NCBI RefSeq assembly: GCF_964204865.1
Contig: NC_135259.1
Coordinates: 4,908,974-4,972,973, forward strand
Source of the DNA: Styela clava
Lineage: Eukaryota; Chordata; Ascidiacea; Stolidobranchia; Styelidae
DNA length: 64,000 nucleotides
Reading direction: 5' to 3'
Shown here: in pieces, positions 11,839-22,989 of the stretch
How positions within the stretch are numbered: the stretch's first letter is position 1
Layout: the number at the start of each line of letters is the position of its first letter
The notes under the pieces: model-generated
Database searches by the model: none
What the model was told of the DNA's origin: nothing
Seen by the model: only the letters and a program-made list of their open reading frames with translations
Translations under genes and position numbers: made by a program

Positions 11839-12082
11839 CTGGTTTGTCAGACTGCCGGCAGTGTAGATATTTCCTCTGTGTATTAGGTTAATATTATAGT
11901 GTTTTAAGGCCGTAAATCTATGTAATTCTTGTTGTAAAATGATATTAGTAGTACAGGTTTACTATTTCTCCAGTTTGGCATAGCTCTGTTCACTAGTTAG
12001 CTTGTATTTTACACTTCCGTAACTGGTCTATTTTCGCAGTTTATTTCCTGTGTGATTTCCGTATTTCTATGCGTATTTCCAT
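11839..12082. other. Unclassified DNA between LINE tail and hAT MITE
   Basis: No coding frame or repeat recognised. It is contiguous in origin with 13454-13654 and 14646-14760 once the two hAT insertions are removed. Confidence 0.4.
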
Positions 12083-13453
12083 TGGGCTTGCACGTAATTT
12101 ACGGAATTACGGAATTATTTTGAGTTACGGAAGCGAAGTTACGAATTACGTAAAGTCGTAATTATTGGTCGAGCGCTTTCGCGATTGAAACGAGCTCTCT
12201 TCAGAGCAGTCAATTCCGTCGATTGTAAAAAATTAAAGTTTAAGTAAAAGGTGTTAGAGTTCCGGTATTCGCAGCCGTTTTTCTCTCTCTTGTTAGGCAG
12301 TTGGGAAGGCATAACGCGTCATTTACTAACCTTGTATCAACTTATCTAGGATGGCCAATGTACATATTAACCGTAGATAAGGAATAGAATTGTGTCGAAA
12401 CCGATGGACGTCAACACACCTGGTTTTAACTTCTTCGGGTGAAATGACTAAAGAATGTAAGAGATCAACTTATAAAACATGGTCTGTTTGTAAATGCCGT
12501 GATAATTAATGTCGCGCTTATCAAACAGCAATATAAAGACGGAAGAGAAATTGCGTAATGAACCAACGCAACTTAGTCTTTTCGGCATCGGTAAAGCGAC
12601 TGAGACGGCAGAGAAACAACAATACGACGGGATTTCCCGTGTTTATTCTGCGCGAGATCCATTTTCTATTACAAAATCTTGATGTTCTGTTACCGATTTT
12701 ATCGTTATATATCTGTCCGGACTTGGCATTGCTCAATATGTTTTTCACAATGCCTCGCAATATGTCGGCCAAATATGATTACCTGTCTTTACCAAATGCG
12801 GCAACTTATTTTGATTTATCGTCGACTATAACTTTTAGGCCGCGAAATGATTTAATGTAAAATGAAGCATGGAATTCGGAATATCGTCAATAAGTCGGCA
12901 TCAATAATTATTATAAAATGCTAACTAAGTAGTAAAGTCGGATATTGTAAAAAACGGTGAAATAACAAGTCTTCGTCGCGAGGCAAGCGAAAGTATAATC
13001 AAACGAGAGAATACGCTTGTAGTTGATTAATAAATTAGCAACCCGGAATTTTTATTTAATACGAAAGTCGTATTAATACGTTAATACGATTTTTAAAAAG
13101 TGAACTATCGTTTCTTAAATATATTACCAGTGTTGGTAATGATAAAATTGATCGCATAAAATTTGGTGATAAAGTGGATAAAAAAAATCAAAGCTAATAC
13201 AAAAGATAAAAATCAGAATAAAATTATTTTGAATTTACTCCTTGATATTTGTCTTTAACATCTGTCGCCGGCGTGTAGTACTGCCGGGAATATGAAAACC
13301 AAACTTCGATGTCCCATTCGGAATAGAAGTGGATTAAATTGGTTGTTATGATAGGTTTAAATGCGTGAAAAAAATATCGTAATTACGGGGTCATTACGTA
13401 ATCGATTTGGCCGTAATTACGGAATTGATTTTTGTCAATTACGTGCAAGCCTA
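12083..13453. mobile_element. Non-autonomous hAT element, 1371 bp, TSD ATTTCCAT
   Basis: The ends are inverted repeats: TGGGCTTGCACGTAATT at the left and, inverted, TAGGCTTGCACGTAATT at the right. The element is flanked on both sides by ATTTCCAT (12075-12082 and 13454-13461), an 8-bp duplication typical of hAT. The sub-terminal regions repeat TACGGAATTACGG-type words. No transposase is visible inside. Confidence 0.9.
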
Positions 13454-13654
13454 ATTTCCATGTATATTACGTGTTTGTCGATAAGATAGGATTTGTGTTG
13501 TATCTTTAGTGTCATACTAGTTATTCTTATGTATTTCTAGGCATGTTTTACCCGTTTTTTTTTATATCCCATTATAAGTAAAGAGTTCATGACTGTGACG
13601 TCATAGACCAATTCCGTATCTTTCTGTTTCGTATGTATCCTACGGTATTTGTAC

Positions 13655-14645
13655 TAGAGATGTACCGATACCACTTTTGTCGCCGATACCGATCTGATAC
13701 CAGCTAAAAACGCCGATACCGATACGCCGATACTACAGAAAGGCCGATATTCCGATACCGATACTATGTAATTATTACTTAATTAAGGGTGCTGTGTACG
13801 GCAGACGGGTTAAAACAATGGTCTTTGAGCGTTGTTCTCAGTACACATCATTTCAGATCGAAAAAAAGATATATCACATAATATGAAATTAATGTTTGGT
13901 GTTTGCTTTAATTGATTAAGATAAATTGTACAGTAACGCTAATAATCTCGGTGTTCAATTAGAAAACTCACAAGCCGGGATGTCCAATTTGAATTTAATG
14001 TTAATATCGCGACCTTCGAATATCGAATTTTTTTTATACTTCACTATTTTATAATATTTTACAATTGCTATCATATATTTTTAGACAGTCTAGGACTAGG
14101 CGGTCATGTCAATATATCTATAAAGAAATTGTGTAGTTAAACAAAATTAAAAATACTACCTGCGTAGAGGAATTATTGGGTCGGAATTTAGTTTATCGAT
14201 GTCGACAGACTAAATGACACTCGTACTCGTACGACAAACAGTCAGAATTTATACCCGTGCCAAAAGTCTATGTGCCGTTAATAAAGACCCCAATTCCACT
14301 GTATGATTTAAAAATGGGCGCCCAGTTGCTTTTGTTATATGCTGTGTTGATATATTTCTTCGTTATTACTATGTAATATTAAAAATGTCAATATAAAAAT
14401 TTGACAACGAAAATAGCCAAATTAGTTGGGCTAGTTTGGCTGATGAATAGCTAAAATCAATCCTATGCTCTCGCGTGGGTGGGGACATGTATGGCTCATA
14501 GCTCACGATCTATCCAGACAAAAAATAAATTAAAAAGTAGTAATCCAACTAATCTTTTAAAACATTCTGGGCCATACCAAAAAGATAAATATATCGGAAA
14601 TATCGGCCTTAATCTAACTGATACCGATACATCGGTACATCTCTA
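13655..14645. mobile_element. Non-autonomous hAT element, 991 bp, TSD ATTTGTAC
   Basis: Left end TAGAGATGTACCGATAC, right end its inverse (GGTACATCTCTA). Many sub-terminal copies of CCGATACCGATA occur in both ends. The 8-bp sequence ATTTGTAC flanks it (13647-13654 and 14646-14653). No coding capacity seen. Confidence 0.9.
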
Positions 14646-14659
14646 ATTTGTACTGTGTT

Positions 14660-15060
14660 TTTATTGGTTTATTGTATTTCTTATTGGAGTGTTTGGTTGT
14701 ATTAAGTTCTTACAGGTGTATAATTAATCTAGTTAGTTAACTTAGTTACTCTGCTGTATTTGGAACCGCAAGAAGATTATTTTGTGATCTACGTCCAGGA
14801 AGCTGGCAGAAAGAACCTGAGTGGTGATATCAATTTTGGTACGCCACAGCATGGTATGTTAGTCCCAAGTCGTTGGGTAGGATTTACATATTTATCCCGG
14901 GAAGAGAGGAAAGTAATAAGACGGCTTACCCATATGGCGAACCACGGCTTCTCGCCCGGTCACTATTCCATGTCGGGTATGGGATTAGTTGGTTATTTGT
15001 TTTCGAGGCATGTACTTGATGGCGGAGGAAGCCGTAACCGACCAGCGGTTACGTGAAGAG
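14660..15060 (-). repeat. SINE-like remnant sequence
   Basis: Three patches here recur elsewhere in the window. ATTGGAGTGTTTGGTTGTAT (about 14684) matches the tail of the SINE at 40.0-40.3 kb. Inverted ACCAGCGGTTACGTGAA (about 15038-15054) matches the same SINE near 40098. A CCCGGGA-centred patch at about 14880-14905 matches 45004-45040 in reverse. I therefore treat the 98-codon frame at 14760-15056 as accidental. Confidence 0.4.
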
Positions 15061-15240
15061 AGAGAGAGTTTATTTCATTTTGTCTAACCAAGAAAACAAT
15101 ATATACATACATACATAACAAATAAACAAATGTTTTCGGTACATGACTGGGAGGCAACGATACGACCTTTGGAGGTCATCAGAGTCGGTTGCCACCCAAT
15201 TCAATAAGCATAAAAAATAAATAACAGGTTCGGTGTCAAT
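15061..15240 (-). repeat. Probable LINE 3' end (minus orientation)
   Basis: In the minus direction this reads a G/C-richer block (GACCTCCAAAGGTCGTATCG), then a GTAT-rich stretch, then AATAAACTCTCTCTCTC. This resembles the 3' UTR and simple tail of a CR1/L2-type LINE. The family assignment is by general form only. Confidence 0.35.
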
Positions 15241-15513
15241 TTATTAATACATCTCATGTTTGTTTACTATATACAATATTTACATGTTTTAATATCAAAG
15301 CGAAAACTATGGTATACAGTTCTTTCAACTGACCGAAATTTGCCACATATTGAATTTGAATTTCCAAAATATAAAGTGGAGCCCAGGTACTCTGATAAGA
15401 TACGATTTATTTGGGTAACTTGTAAATTTATGGGTGAAGGTAAGTTAATACAGAACATGCAGGAATTTGAACAAGGGTGGAGTTCCATTATAACATACAC
15501 ATACTAGTGTTAT

Positions 15514-15873
15514 ATGTGTACCACCATTCCGTATGTCCAAGGACTAAGTGAAAAAATTCGAAGAATTTTGGAAGACGTTAAAATCAGAGTAAGTTTCAAA
15601 CCCCAAAACACTATCGGCCAATTGCTCTCCAACGTCAAAGACCGCCCATGCCATAAACAAAAAAACGGAGTTGTATATGCAATCCCATGCAGCGACTGTT
15701 CTTCAGTCTACATTGGAGAAACCAAAAGAAGCCTGGAAACTCGCAGCAAGGGACATCTACGAGATATTAAACAAAAGAAAATGGACAAGTCGGCCCTTTT
15801 GAAACACGCCCTTTCTAATAACCATAGCATCAACTGGGAAAACAGCAGGATACTAGAAAAAGACATGCCCTGA
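15514..15873 (+). pseudogene. Penelope-like element, GIY-YIG endonuclease domain
   Basis: A frame with YVQGLSEKIRRIL, KPQNTIGQLL, then GVVYAIPCSDCSSVYIGET, RSLETRSKGH and SALLKHALSNNHSINW. This is the end of a Penelope-like retroelement RT followed by its GIY-YIG nuclease (C-x2-C, YIG, Arg of the R-x3-GH helix). It stops at 15871-15876 and is then split by a hAT insertion. The likely rest (RNSKRRQIT onward) resumes at 18900. Upstream RT core was not found. Confidence 0.7.
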
Positions 15874-15885
15874 TAAGTTTTTCTG

Positions 15886-18800
15886 CAGTGGCGCCGCGCG
15901 GTCATTTTGACAACCGGAGCAGGCTACTGCGGGACCAAGTCACCCCCATCTACGGGGACAGGATGAGCGCTGTAAGTTCTCCCATCATTTTGTGAGTATA
16001 AAAACCATTCCATCGGTAACAACCAATCGGCAAAAGCGACAATTTTTAACGATAAGAAAGTGTCTTTAAAACCGGTCACAGTCAAGGGATTAATAAATAT
16101 AGACATAGTTTATTTTGAAACCTCTTTCAAAAGGAAAGGCAATATTTACCCAGATAAATACAATGACATATTAACAGAAACTTCGGGAAAGCAGACAAAA
16201 CCTAAAATAAGGTTTAAAACGTTACTATGAAGAAAGGAAAGGTAATGCAAAGATAAGGACATGCGTCGCTCACTCATAGATATATATGCTGCTAGACTTC
16301 TACTGCTTGAACATATATGCAACACGCCGCGGTTTCTTGGAAGCAAAATGCACAATAACGCGCTGATTAAAGTCATGCATCCCAGAAATAACGTCTCTGT
16401 GAATGGATAAAACAGCCAAGGAATTTAATCTATCTTGCTTCATTGTGTTTCTGAGATACGTTTTAATACGCTTCAGCGTGCTGAACGTTCGCTCTGCGTC
16501 GGCGGAAGAAATAGGCGTCGTCAAAATGATGTCCAGAAATTTTGCAGACTCCGCAAAGGTAGTTACTAGAGTGTTATCTATGAGGAACCCATAGAGCGCG
16601 CAAGTTGATGTGATGTTCGAAAAAGTTTGATTGGTGTATATACATCGCAATTCATTTTCCAATTTACCCACGTTTATCATGGGGTAAAATTTGGAGACAG
16701 TAGCCAACAAAGGGATGGGAAATTGACGTGCAAATTTTGAAAAATTTTTGGGGTTCATTAAAGAGAACGCGGCAAGGTGTTCAGTGCGCAGACGATCGCC
16801 TATTTGATTCACCAGAATTTCACAGCATTCCTTTGCAGACAAAATCAAACGCTGCGTTGTTTGCCCGCGGCGTAAAGAAGCACTCCATGTGTCGTCGTAT
16901 TTTATTGTTTCCCGGATACGAGATACAGCATCGCAGAAGTCTGAAATACACGACTGCACAGACGCTCCATCCATTAGCTTTGACTGCAATGCGCCGTATA
17001 ATACATCCACGTGATAGAAAATTGTGGAGAAAAAAGCGAGAAAAAATGAAAACTCACCATCTTCTAGCAGACGCTTTAGACCTGCCGCCTCTCTCACAGA
17101 GCGTTCGTCCCAAACCGGAGAGCTCTGAATGCCATTAAAACACTCAATGAGCTCAGACCTAATTTCGGACACGACCTGCACCACGCGTGATTGGAAGTTC
17201 CAACGTGTTGGTGCACAAGCTGGGAGACGGCGGCTACATATCTGGCGAAGGAGGTCAGAGCGCTTCGGCGAAACGGAAAAAAATGAAGAAAACCCCGAAA
17301 CATTTGCAAAAAATATACGGACGAGAGGGGTATCAAGACACATATTTTTAATAACGAGGTTAACTTGGTGTGCATAACAATGTAAAAAATGCGCATGAGG
17401 AAAATCTTCTTTTATATAAACTTGAACACCATGTTTCGACCCACTCATGACTGCCGCGCCGTCATAGGTTTGAGCTATCAATTTTGACTTCGCGTTGTAA
17501 GGCTGTAACACTTCTTTCAGTACAGCCGATATCCCGCAAGCCGTGCGATCAACGATTGGTACAAAGCTGTGAAATCTCTCGGTAGGTTTACCATCTTCCA
17601 CAAACCGAAAAATCACAGCCAGTTGGGAAACGCACGTGATGTCAGTTGTCTCGTCAGACTGAATCGAAACGAACTGGCAATTCTCAATTTCCAGAGCCAA
17701 ATGTTGTAAATAAATTTTATACATTGAGTCGAGCAAATCATTTTGGATATCCTTAGATGTCCCTTTCGAAACAGTTGCGGCATCAAGATGATCTCTCAAT
17801 ACTGTATCTAGGGATGCGGGGTATTCCACCATATCCAAAAATACCCCTCTATTAGAAGAGCCAGCCCGTTCATCGTGCCCACGGAGGGACAGCTCGTGAC
17901 AACCAATGAACTTCAAAACATCTATCAAACGACCGAGAACATGGTTGGTTGTGCCGACGAATAGAAACCGCGCGTCCTTCATCCAACTGTGCTGCAATAT
18001 TAACATTTCCGAATGTTCGGTATTTTACTGCATTGTCCAGATGCTCCATAGAAGATTGATGATCCCTGGCACGCTCGGAAAGATGTTTAAGATCTCTAAA
18101 ACCAAATTTACACCAACGTGAGTCACGGGCGGTAGCAAAAAGTAGGCAATAAAAATAAAAAAGTGCATTTCTTTCCTCGCTGTAACACAACCATTCGTGT
18201 TTTTTATACCAAGTTTCTGCGCAGAATGTACGCCGACGCTTTCCTCCGTCATGGGATTGTTCCAGTGAACAATTTTTTGGTTGATAAGGCCCAAGACGCT
18301 GTACCTCTAATTTTTGTTCCAGCGGCAGCTGCGAAAACGGAGTGCGAAGTAGTGCATCAACCTTATTCATTATGAGGTCTAAGGCTAAGAAATGCGAAGC
18401 CGGAAAGAAGTGAGGAGCTCAAAAGGAATGTGGAAAATTGAAAGCAAATGGACTAAAGGTCTCTAACTGATTCAAATAGCGAAACAAGCGACAAAAACGA
18501 AGGCGAGGAAACTATCAACTCTTCAAGCAACCAACGAACGAGAAGGAATGCGTGAATATGTCAACACGTTGTTGTAAGAGACGTCGGCATTGTGTCGTCA
18601 TAGTTTCGGGGCTAGCCCCGATGATTTAGTAAAAGAAACAGAAAACAAACGCGGCGAGTGGAAGATAAAAGAGAGAATACGATATACAATGAGCAACCGG
18701 GGCAAAATCGGCGTCGCCCCGTCGACGTTCGGCGAAGGCTTTGCGAGCGAAAAATGAACCATGTCGGGAGAATATGGCTAGTGTAGACAGTCTGTGCAAC

Positions 18801-18891
18801 CGATATTGAGGTATTTTTCGAATATTTTTTATTATACCGAAAAAACAACCGGGGCATTGCCCCGGTTGGCCCTATTGACGCGCCGCCACTG
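15886..18891 (-). mobile_element. hAT transposon with transposase, 3006 bp, TSD TTTTTCTG
   Basis: Left end CAGTGGCGCCGCGCGGTCA and inverted right end CAGTGGCGGCGCGTCA form imperfect terminal repeats. TTTTTCTG occurs directly before (15878-15885) and directly after (18892-18899), a perfect 8-bp target duplication. The element is inserted in a Penelope-like fragment. Near the right end are GC hairpins, CGGGGCTAGCCCCG (about 18605-18618) and ACCGGGGCATTGCCCCGGT (about 18848-18867), candidates for transposase-binding sub-terminal sites (inference). Confidence 0.92.
16300..18370 (-). pseudogene. hAT transposase with TTF-type zinc finger, one frameshift
   Basis: Start MNKVDALLRTPFSQLP at 18370. 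Then comes a TTF-type finger region (TFCAETWYKKHEWLCYS, WCKFGFRDLKHLSERARDH), then the DUF4371-like core QSDETTD, AQTYDGAAVMSG, HCYAHQVNLVIKN, APTRWNF, and the C-terminal SSADAERTFSTLKRIKTY dimerisation block, ending at 16300. All the main hAT blocks are present over about 690 codons. One indel in the CAACCAACCATG stretch near 17945-17955 shifts the frame between HNQ and HVLGRLIDVLKFIG; otherwise the gene is open. Function: cut-and-paste transposition of the enclosing element, probably also acting on relatives. It is related to but diverged from the copy at 5862-7115. Confidence 0.88.
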
Positions 18892-18899
18892 TTTTTCTG

Positions 18900-18971
18900 T
18901 ATAGAAATTCGAAACGTCGGCAAATTACATCGTTTTGCTAACACCGGTTGTGCTTCATTTATTATCAACAT
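18900..18971 (+). pseudogene. Continuation of the Penelope-like fragment after the hAT insertion
   Basis: Directly after the right target duplication, the frame RNSKRRQIT followed by Cys/Ala/Ser-rich residues resembles the tail of Penelope GIY-YIG proteins. The match is short and includes stops, so this is an inference from position. Confidence 0.35.
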
Positions 18972-19382
18972 GATTTGGCACACGTTAAATATGAACATTT
19001 AATTATAGTAATCCAATATAAAAATAGAGAGTTAAAGTTGTTTAGGAAATATCATGGATGTAATATAAGATGAAATTTTGGTTTAGGGCAGTTAAGTACA
19101 ACACAGGATATGTAACATTGGTGAATATAGCGAAGGATTGCAAACATAGAAAACAGTAACCTTTTATTACACGATTTGGGACACTTTAAATATGAACATT
19201 AAATAATAGTAATCAAATATAAAAATAGAGAGTTAAAGTTGCTTAGAAAATATCATGGATGCAATATAAGATGAGATTTTGGTTTAGAGCAGCAAAGTAC
19301 AACAACACACGATATGTAACACAACACACGATATGTAACATTATCGAAGGATAGCAAACATAATAAAAAAAACAGTAATCTC
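18972..19382. repeat. Tandem duplication, about 201-bp unit, two copies
   Basis: Copy A (18972-19172) and copy B (19173-19382) share runs such as ATATAAAAATAGAGAGTTAA, AAATATCATGGATG and ATTTTGGTTTAG. Copy B has an internal duplicate of ACACACGATATGTAACA. It lies at the end of the Penelope-like fragment and might be part of that element's terminal repeats, which cannot be decided here. Confidence 0.8.
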
Positions 19383-20583
19383 CAAAATCACAATGAGAAA
19401 ACAATAACAATTCACTTGGAATGCACAAGTCAAGCATATTGGAATTGCAAGTGTATATGGATTCGAGGATACAGACACAGTATAGTTTTATTTTTACACC
19501 TGTGTACGAAGATGGCAATTCATTTATTTGGGGTTAGTGCTCAGAACAAGTAGCCTATCACGACAAGTTGCGGAGTTGTAATTTACTATGACCCCATACA
19601 AATTATAAAAGTAGTAAGCCATGATATACATATTGGCACATCATTTAGACAGGGATAACCAAAGTACCAATAATACAAAACATGATGAATAGAAGAGCAA
19701 TGAACAGGGCTTGATTCAACCCATTAGGCCTACAGTATGGACAATTCAGAAGAGTGGGCTATGATATATAATGTAGGAAGGAGGTATTGGAGTCATAGAT
19801 TATTAATTGAAAACATGTATCAAAACAACATACATATCATATTTGAGTTATCAAATTCATTAAAAGAATCCCACCAATTTATAATTGCCACACATATTGG
19901 AAGGTTATGCTACTAATTTTACTGAAATGGTATTTTGATCCACATAATACAACCGTAAATATATATACAACCCATGTAGTGTTTGGTACAAATAACATTG
20001 TAACCAGAATGTTTAATTGCAGAATTTGGTGTTGTCGATTATTTCAGAAAGTATTCTCATTTAGGACTATTGAAAAACTTGATTATGCACAAAACAATAT
20101 GAGGCTAACTTTCTGAATAGTTCAATACACAAACTACAGAAAGCCTAATGAGACAAAAATTTCAAACATACACAAATGGAAATATACATTACTCAGTTTA
20201 ATTTTTGAGTAGAAGTACAAAAGTTAGAGAATCCATAAATAGGCGATATATGTAGGCTATCACAATATGCTATTATAGTAGTGATTGAAGATTTTGGGGA
20301 AAATCAAAAATTATATACAGCTGTATAGGGTATGCATAGCAGGCAAATTAATTTAAAAATTGTTGGACAGTCTATAATTGGATATGCACATGTCACAAAT
20401 ATTGGCCTAGTGTGATACTGGTCAATGACATAAGTTAGCAGGCACTACTAATTATAATAGTAAATTACAATACAATAGGCAGAAAACCAGATATAGGTAG
20501 CCTCCCTGACACTTATCTACAGGAGTCATCAGTAACCAGTAAGATAGAGCTGGCTCCTCCATTAATTAATATTTGGATATGAT
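19383..20583. other. Non-coding stretch, perhaps CR1 3' UTR
   Basis: No supported coding frame. It lies downstream (on the minus strand) of the CR1 stop codon and may include its 3' UTR. Nothing else recognised. Confidence 0.3.
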
Positions 20584-21417
20584 ATGCTTCATGTACTCAA
20601 TTTTAAATTTTTTATACGAAAATGTCTTAAAATTATCAGGAATATTATTTCAGATTCTGGGTCCAGTGACTTTGATTGAATTTTGAGCAAATTTTGGACT
20701 TGTACGAGAAATAAACAATGTACCTTTTGTTGCAGAGCGAGTGCCATATGAATGCACAGAACTAAAGTCTGTAAAATATGAATTGAATGCTTCTGGAAGC
20801 ATGTCATGCCTGAATTGAAAGAAACATCAACTTTGCAACTTCATAAATATAAACATCATTTAATTTAAGAAGACTTAAACGCCTGTAAACGGGGCTCATA
20901 CTATGACGCAAGGCAGTACTTGTCATAATGCGAAGCGCTCGATTTTGTAAAACTGATAGATCATGAAGTCTACTTTTATCAGCAGAGCCCTATGTCACAA
21001 TTCCATACTGAAGGTGGGAATAAAATAGAGAGAAGTAAACAGTTCGCATAATATTTTTTAGGAATCAAATGTTTCAGCCTTGACATTATTCTAACAGCCC
21101 TAGAAAGTTTTAATTTAAGTAAGTTGATGTGGCTATCCCATTTAAGCCTATTATCAATGAGTATCCCAAGGTATTTCATAGCTTCGTGTACTTTTACAAT
21201 GACATTATTTAGAGTCAAATTGAGCATAGGTGAATACTCGTTTTTTCTAGCACACGGATGATTTATTAATAATACTTGAGTTTTTTCAGGATTGATGGTC
21301 AATTTGTTACATTTCATCCATTGGGAAATATTGTCTAAATTTAGTTCAACTTTACGGGACAAATCAGTGATACTAGAAGATATGAATGTCGTACTTGTGT
21401 CATCAGCAAAAAGTTGC
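20584..21417 (-). pseudogene. CR1-type LINE, 3' part of the reverse transcriptase
   Basis: Minus strand, beginning at the catalytic box QLFADDTSTTF (21417 downwards). Then come LSRKVELNLDNISQWMKCNK, LTINPEKTQVLLI, MKYLGILIDNRLKWDSHI and, after a frameshift near 21000-21050, YSHLQYGIV, LQNRALRIM and a typical C-terminus with YGTRSATKGTLFI and GPRIWNNIP, ending near 20584. FADD fits the CR1/L2/Jockey group. It ends abruptly at 21418, where BEL/Pao sequence starts; its 5' half lies beyond, at 26968-29104. Confidence 0.82.
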
Positions 21418-21457
21418 TAACGATAAAATAGCATTTTTGGTCTGTCTAATTGATACT

Positions 21458-22921
21458 ATGGAATTGGCTCTAATTGAAGAAGACAGTACTAAACAAAGTG
21501 AGGAAAAACCCGTTATATCCAAATTTAGTGAAGAAATTTTAAGTGTGGAAAACAAGATTGCAATCGATTTTGAGAAATATGAAGACAAACTAGATATAAA
21601 GCCGGTGATATCATCTCTTGTAACCACTCAAAACAATTATAATAATGATCCTCCTATGATTAAGTTATGTGGTATGGATCCGCCATGCTGGAACGGACAA
21701 AAAGTAGACTTTTATACCTGGAAAGAACGTTTTACACATATAATGCACCATGCTAGAATTACGGATGATTCAGTGCAAATTTCATGGCTTTTACGCAATG
21801 GTGCAATGCCAAACGATTATCAAACAATGATATGTGACTGTAAATCAATTTCAAGTGCATGGGAACGCCTGGAAGAGCGTATTACTAAATCAGTAGTTCA
21901 ACGTGAAGTAATCAAGCAATACGAGCAAATAAAACCTTTATATAAGACCTCTCGTAATCCAGCGAACCTCAGGCGACTAGCTCACGAAATTTCTCTCTTC
22001 TGCCGACGTATGGAAGATCTTGGGTTAAAACAGGATGCAAACTCGGTTATTTCTGTCAATAGAGCATTAGAGTGTCTAGATGCAGACACTGCACTGCGAT
22101 ATAATAGTTTCAGCAAAGGCAATCATAACTTGGAATCTATAACGAATTTTCTGAGATCTGAGGCTACAGCGTTGGAAATATCTGGTAACTTTATCAATCA
22201 AACCGAGAATATGAGGTTTCGACCGAGACAAAACCAGTCGCCAAGATCTAATTTCAATACGGTTAATCATGATACAGACGAGAATGATAACATGGGTTCA
22301 GTTCAGCCACGTCAAAGGACAGTCACTTGTATTTTTGGATGTGGAATTCAGCACCGCCTTATAGACTGCAACAAATATCAAAACCTATCAATTCCTGAAA
22401 GAAAAAACTTTATAGCAGATGATCGAAGATGTTTTATATGTCTAGGAACTCACTTTGCAAGAAATTGTGCAAGAACAACAGCCGATAGCTGTGTAAATTG
22501 TAACCAAAGACCGCATCATTGGTCATTATGTCCCGGAAAAGTACAGGGAAATTACAATACAATGAGAAATTCTGGTATAAACGACTCGAATTTGGAAAGT
22601 CAACATATTCACTCTAATGCAGCAGTATTCAACCAATCTCAGATGCATTCAAGACAATTGAGCGCTTTTAATTTGGATTATTCTCCATTACTTGTTGCAG
22701 AAGTGCAGGCGAGTGACAAAGCATGGATCAAGGCAAATTTCTTTCTTGATGGTGGCAGTAACCATTCTTTGGTAAGACGTAACTTTGTAAAATCCTTGAA
22801 ACAAAAGGCAATAAGTCATGGAACAATTCGGTTTGGTGTCGCAGGAGGAGCCATTCATGAAGAACCTTCTGAAGATTATAATTTAAAAATTAGACCTCTT
22901 TTCACGAGACCAGATATTTGA
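21458..22921 (+). pseudogene. BEL/Pao gag and aspartic protease part
   Basis: Long open frame. An N-terminal coiled-coil-like region leads to the gag block characteristic of BEL (LCGMDPPCWNGQKVDFYTW, about 100 codons in). Two zinc-knuckle-like clusters follow, at about 22330-22380 (CIFGCGIQHRLIDC) and 22425-22530 (CFICLGTHFARNC, CVNCNQRPHHWSLC). The pepsin-like protease start reads FFLDGGSNHSLV, with DGG where DSG or DTG is usual. The frame is lost near 22920, just after. The frame is open before the ATG at 21458 up to the CR1 junction, suggesting that the N-terminus was cut. Confidence 0.82.
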
Positions 22922-22989
22922 TATCAGAGTTACGGCTGTGAGAAAACCTTACACACGATGTTACACCAATTCCGCCATCTATTTTTGAA

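Noticed and set aside
14760-15056. 98-codon open frame as a possible small gene
   Set aside because: Parts of the same DNA recur in reverse at 40.1 and 45.0 kb as repeat sequence, and no domain is seen.
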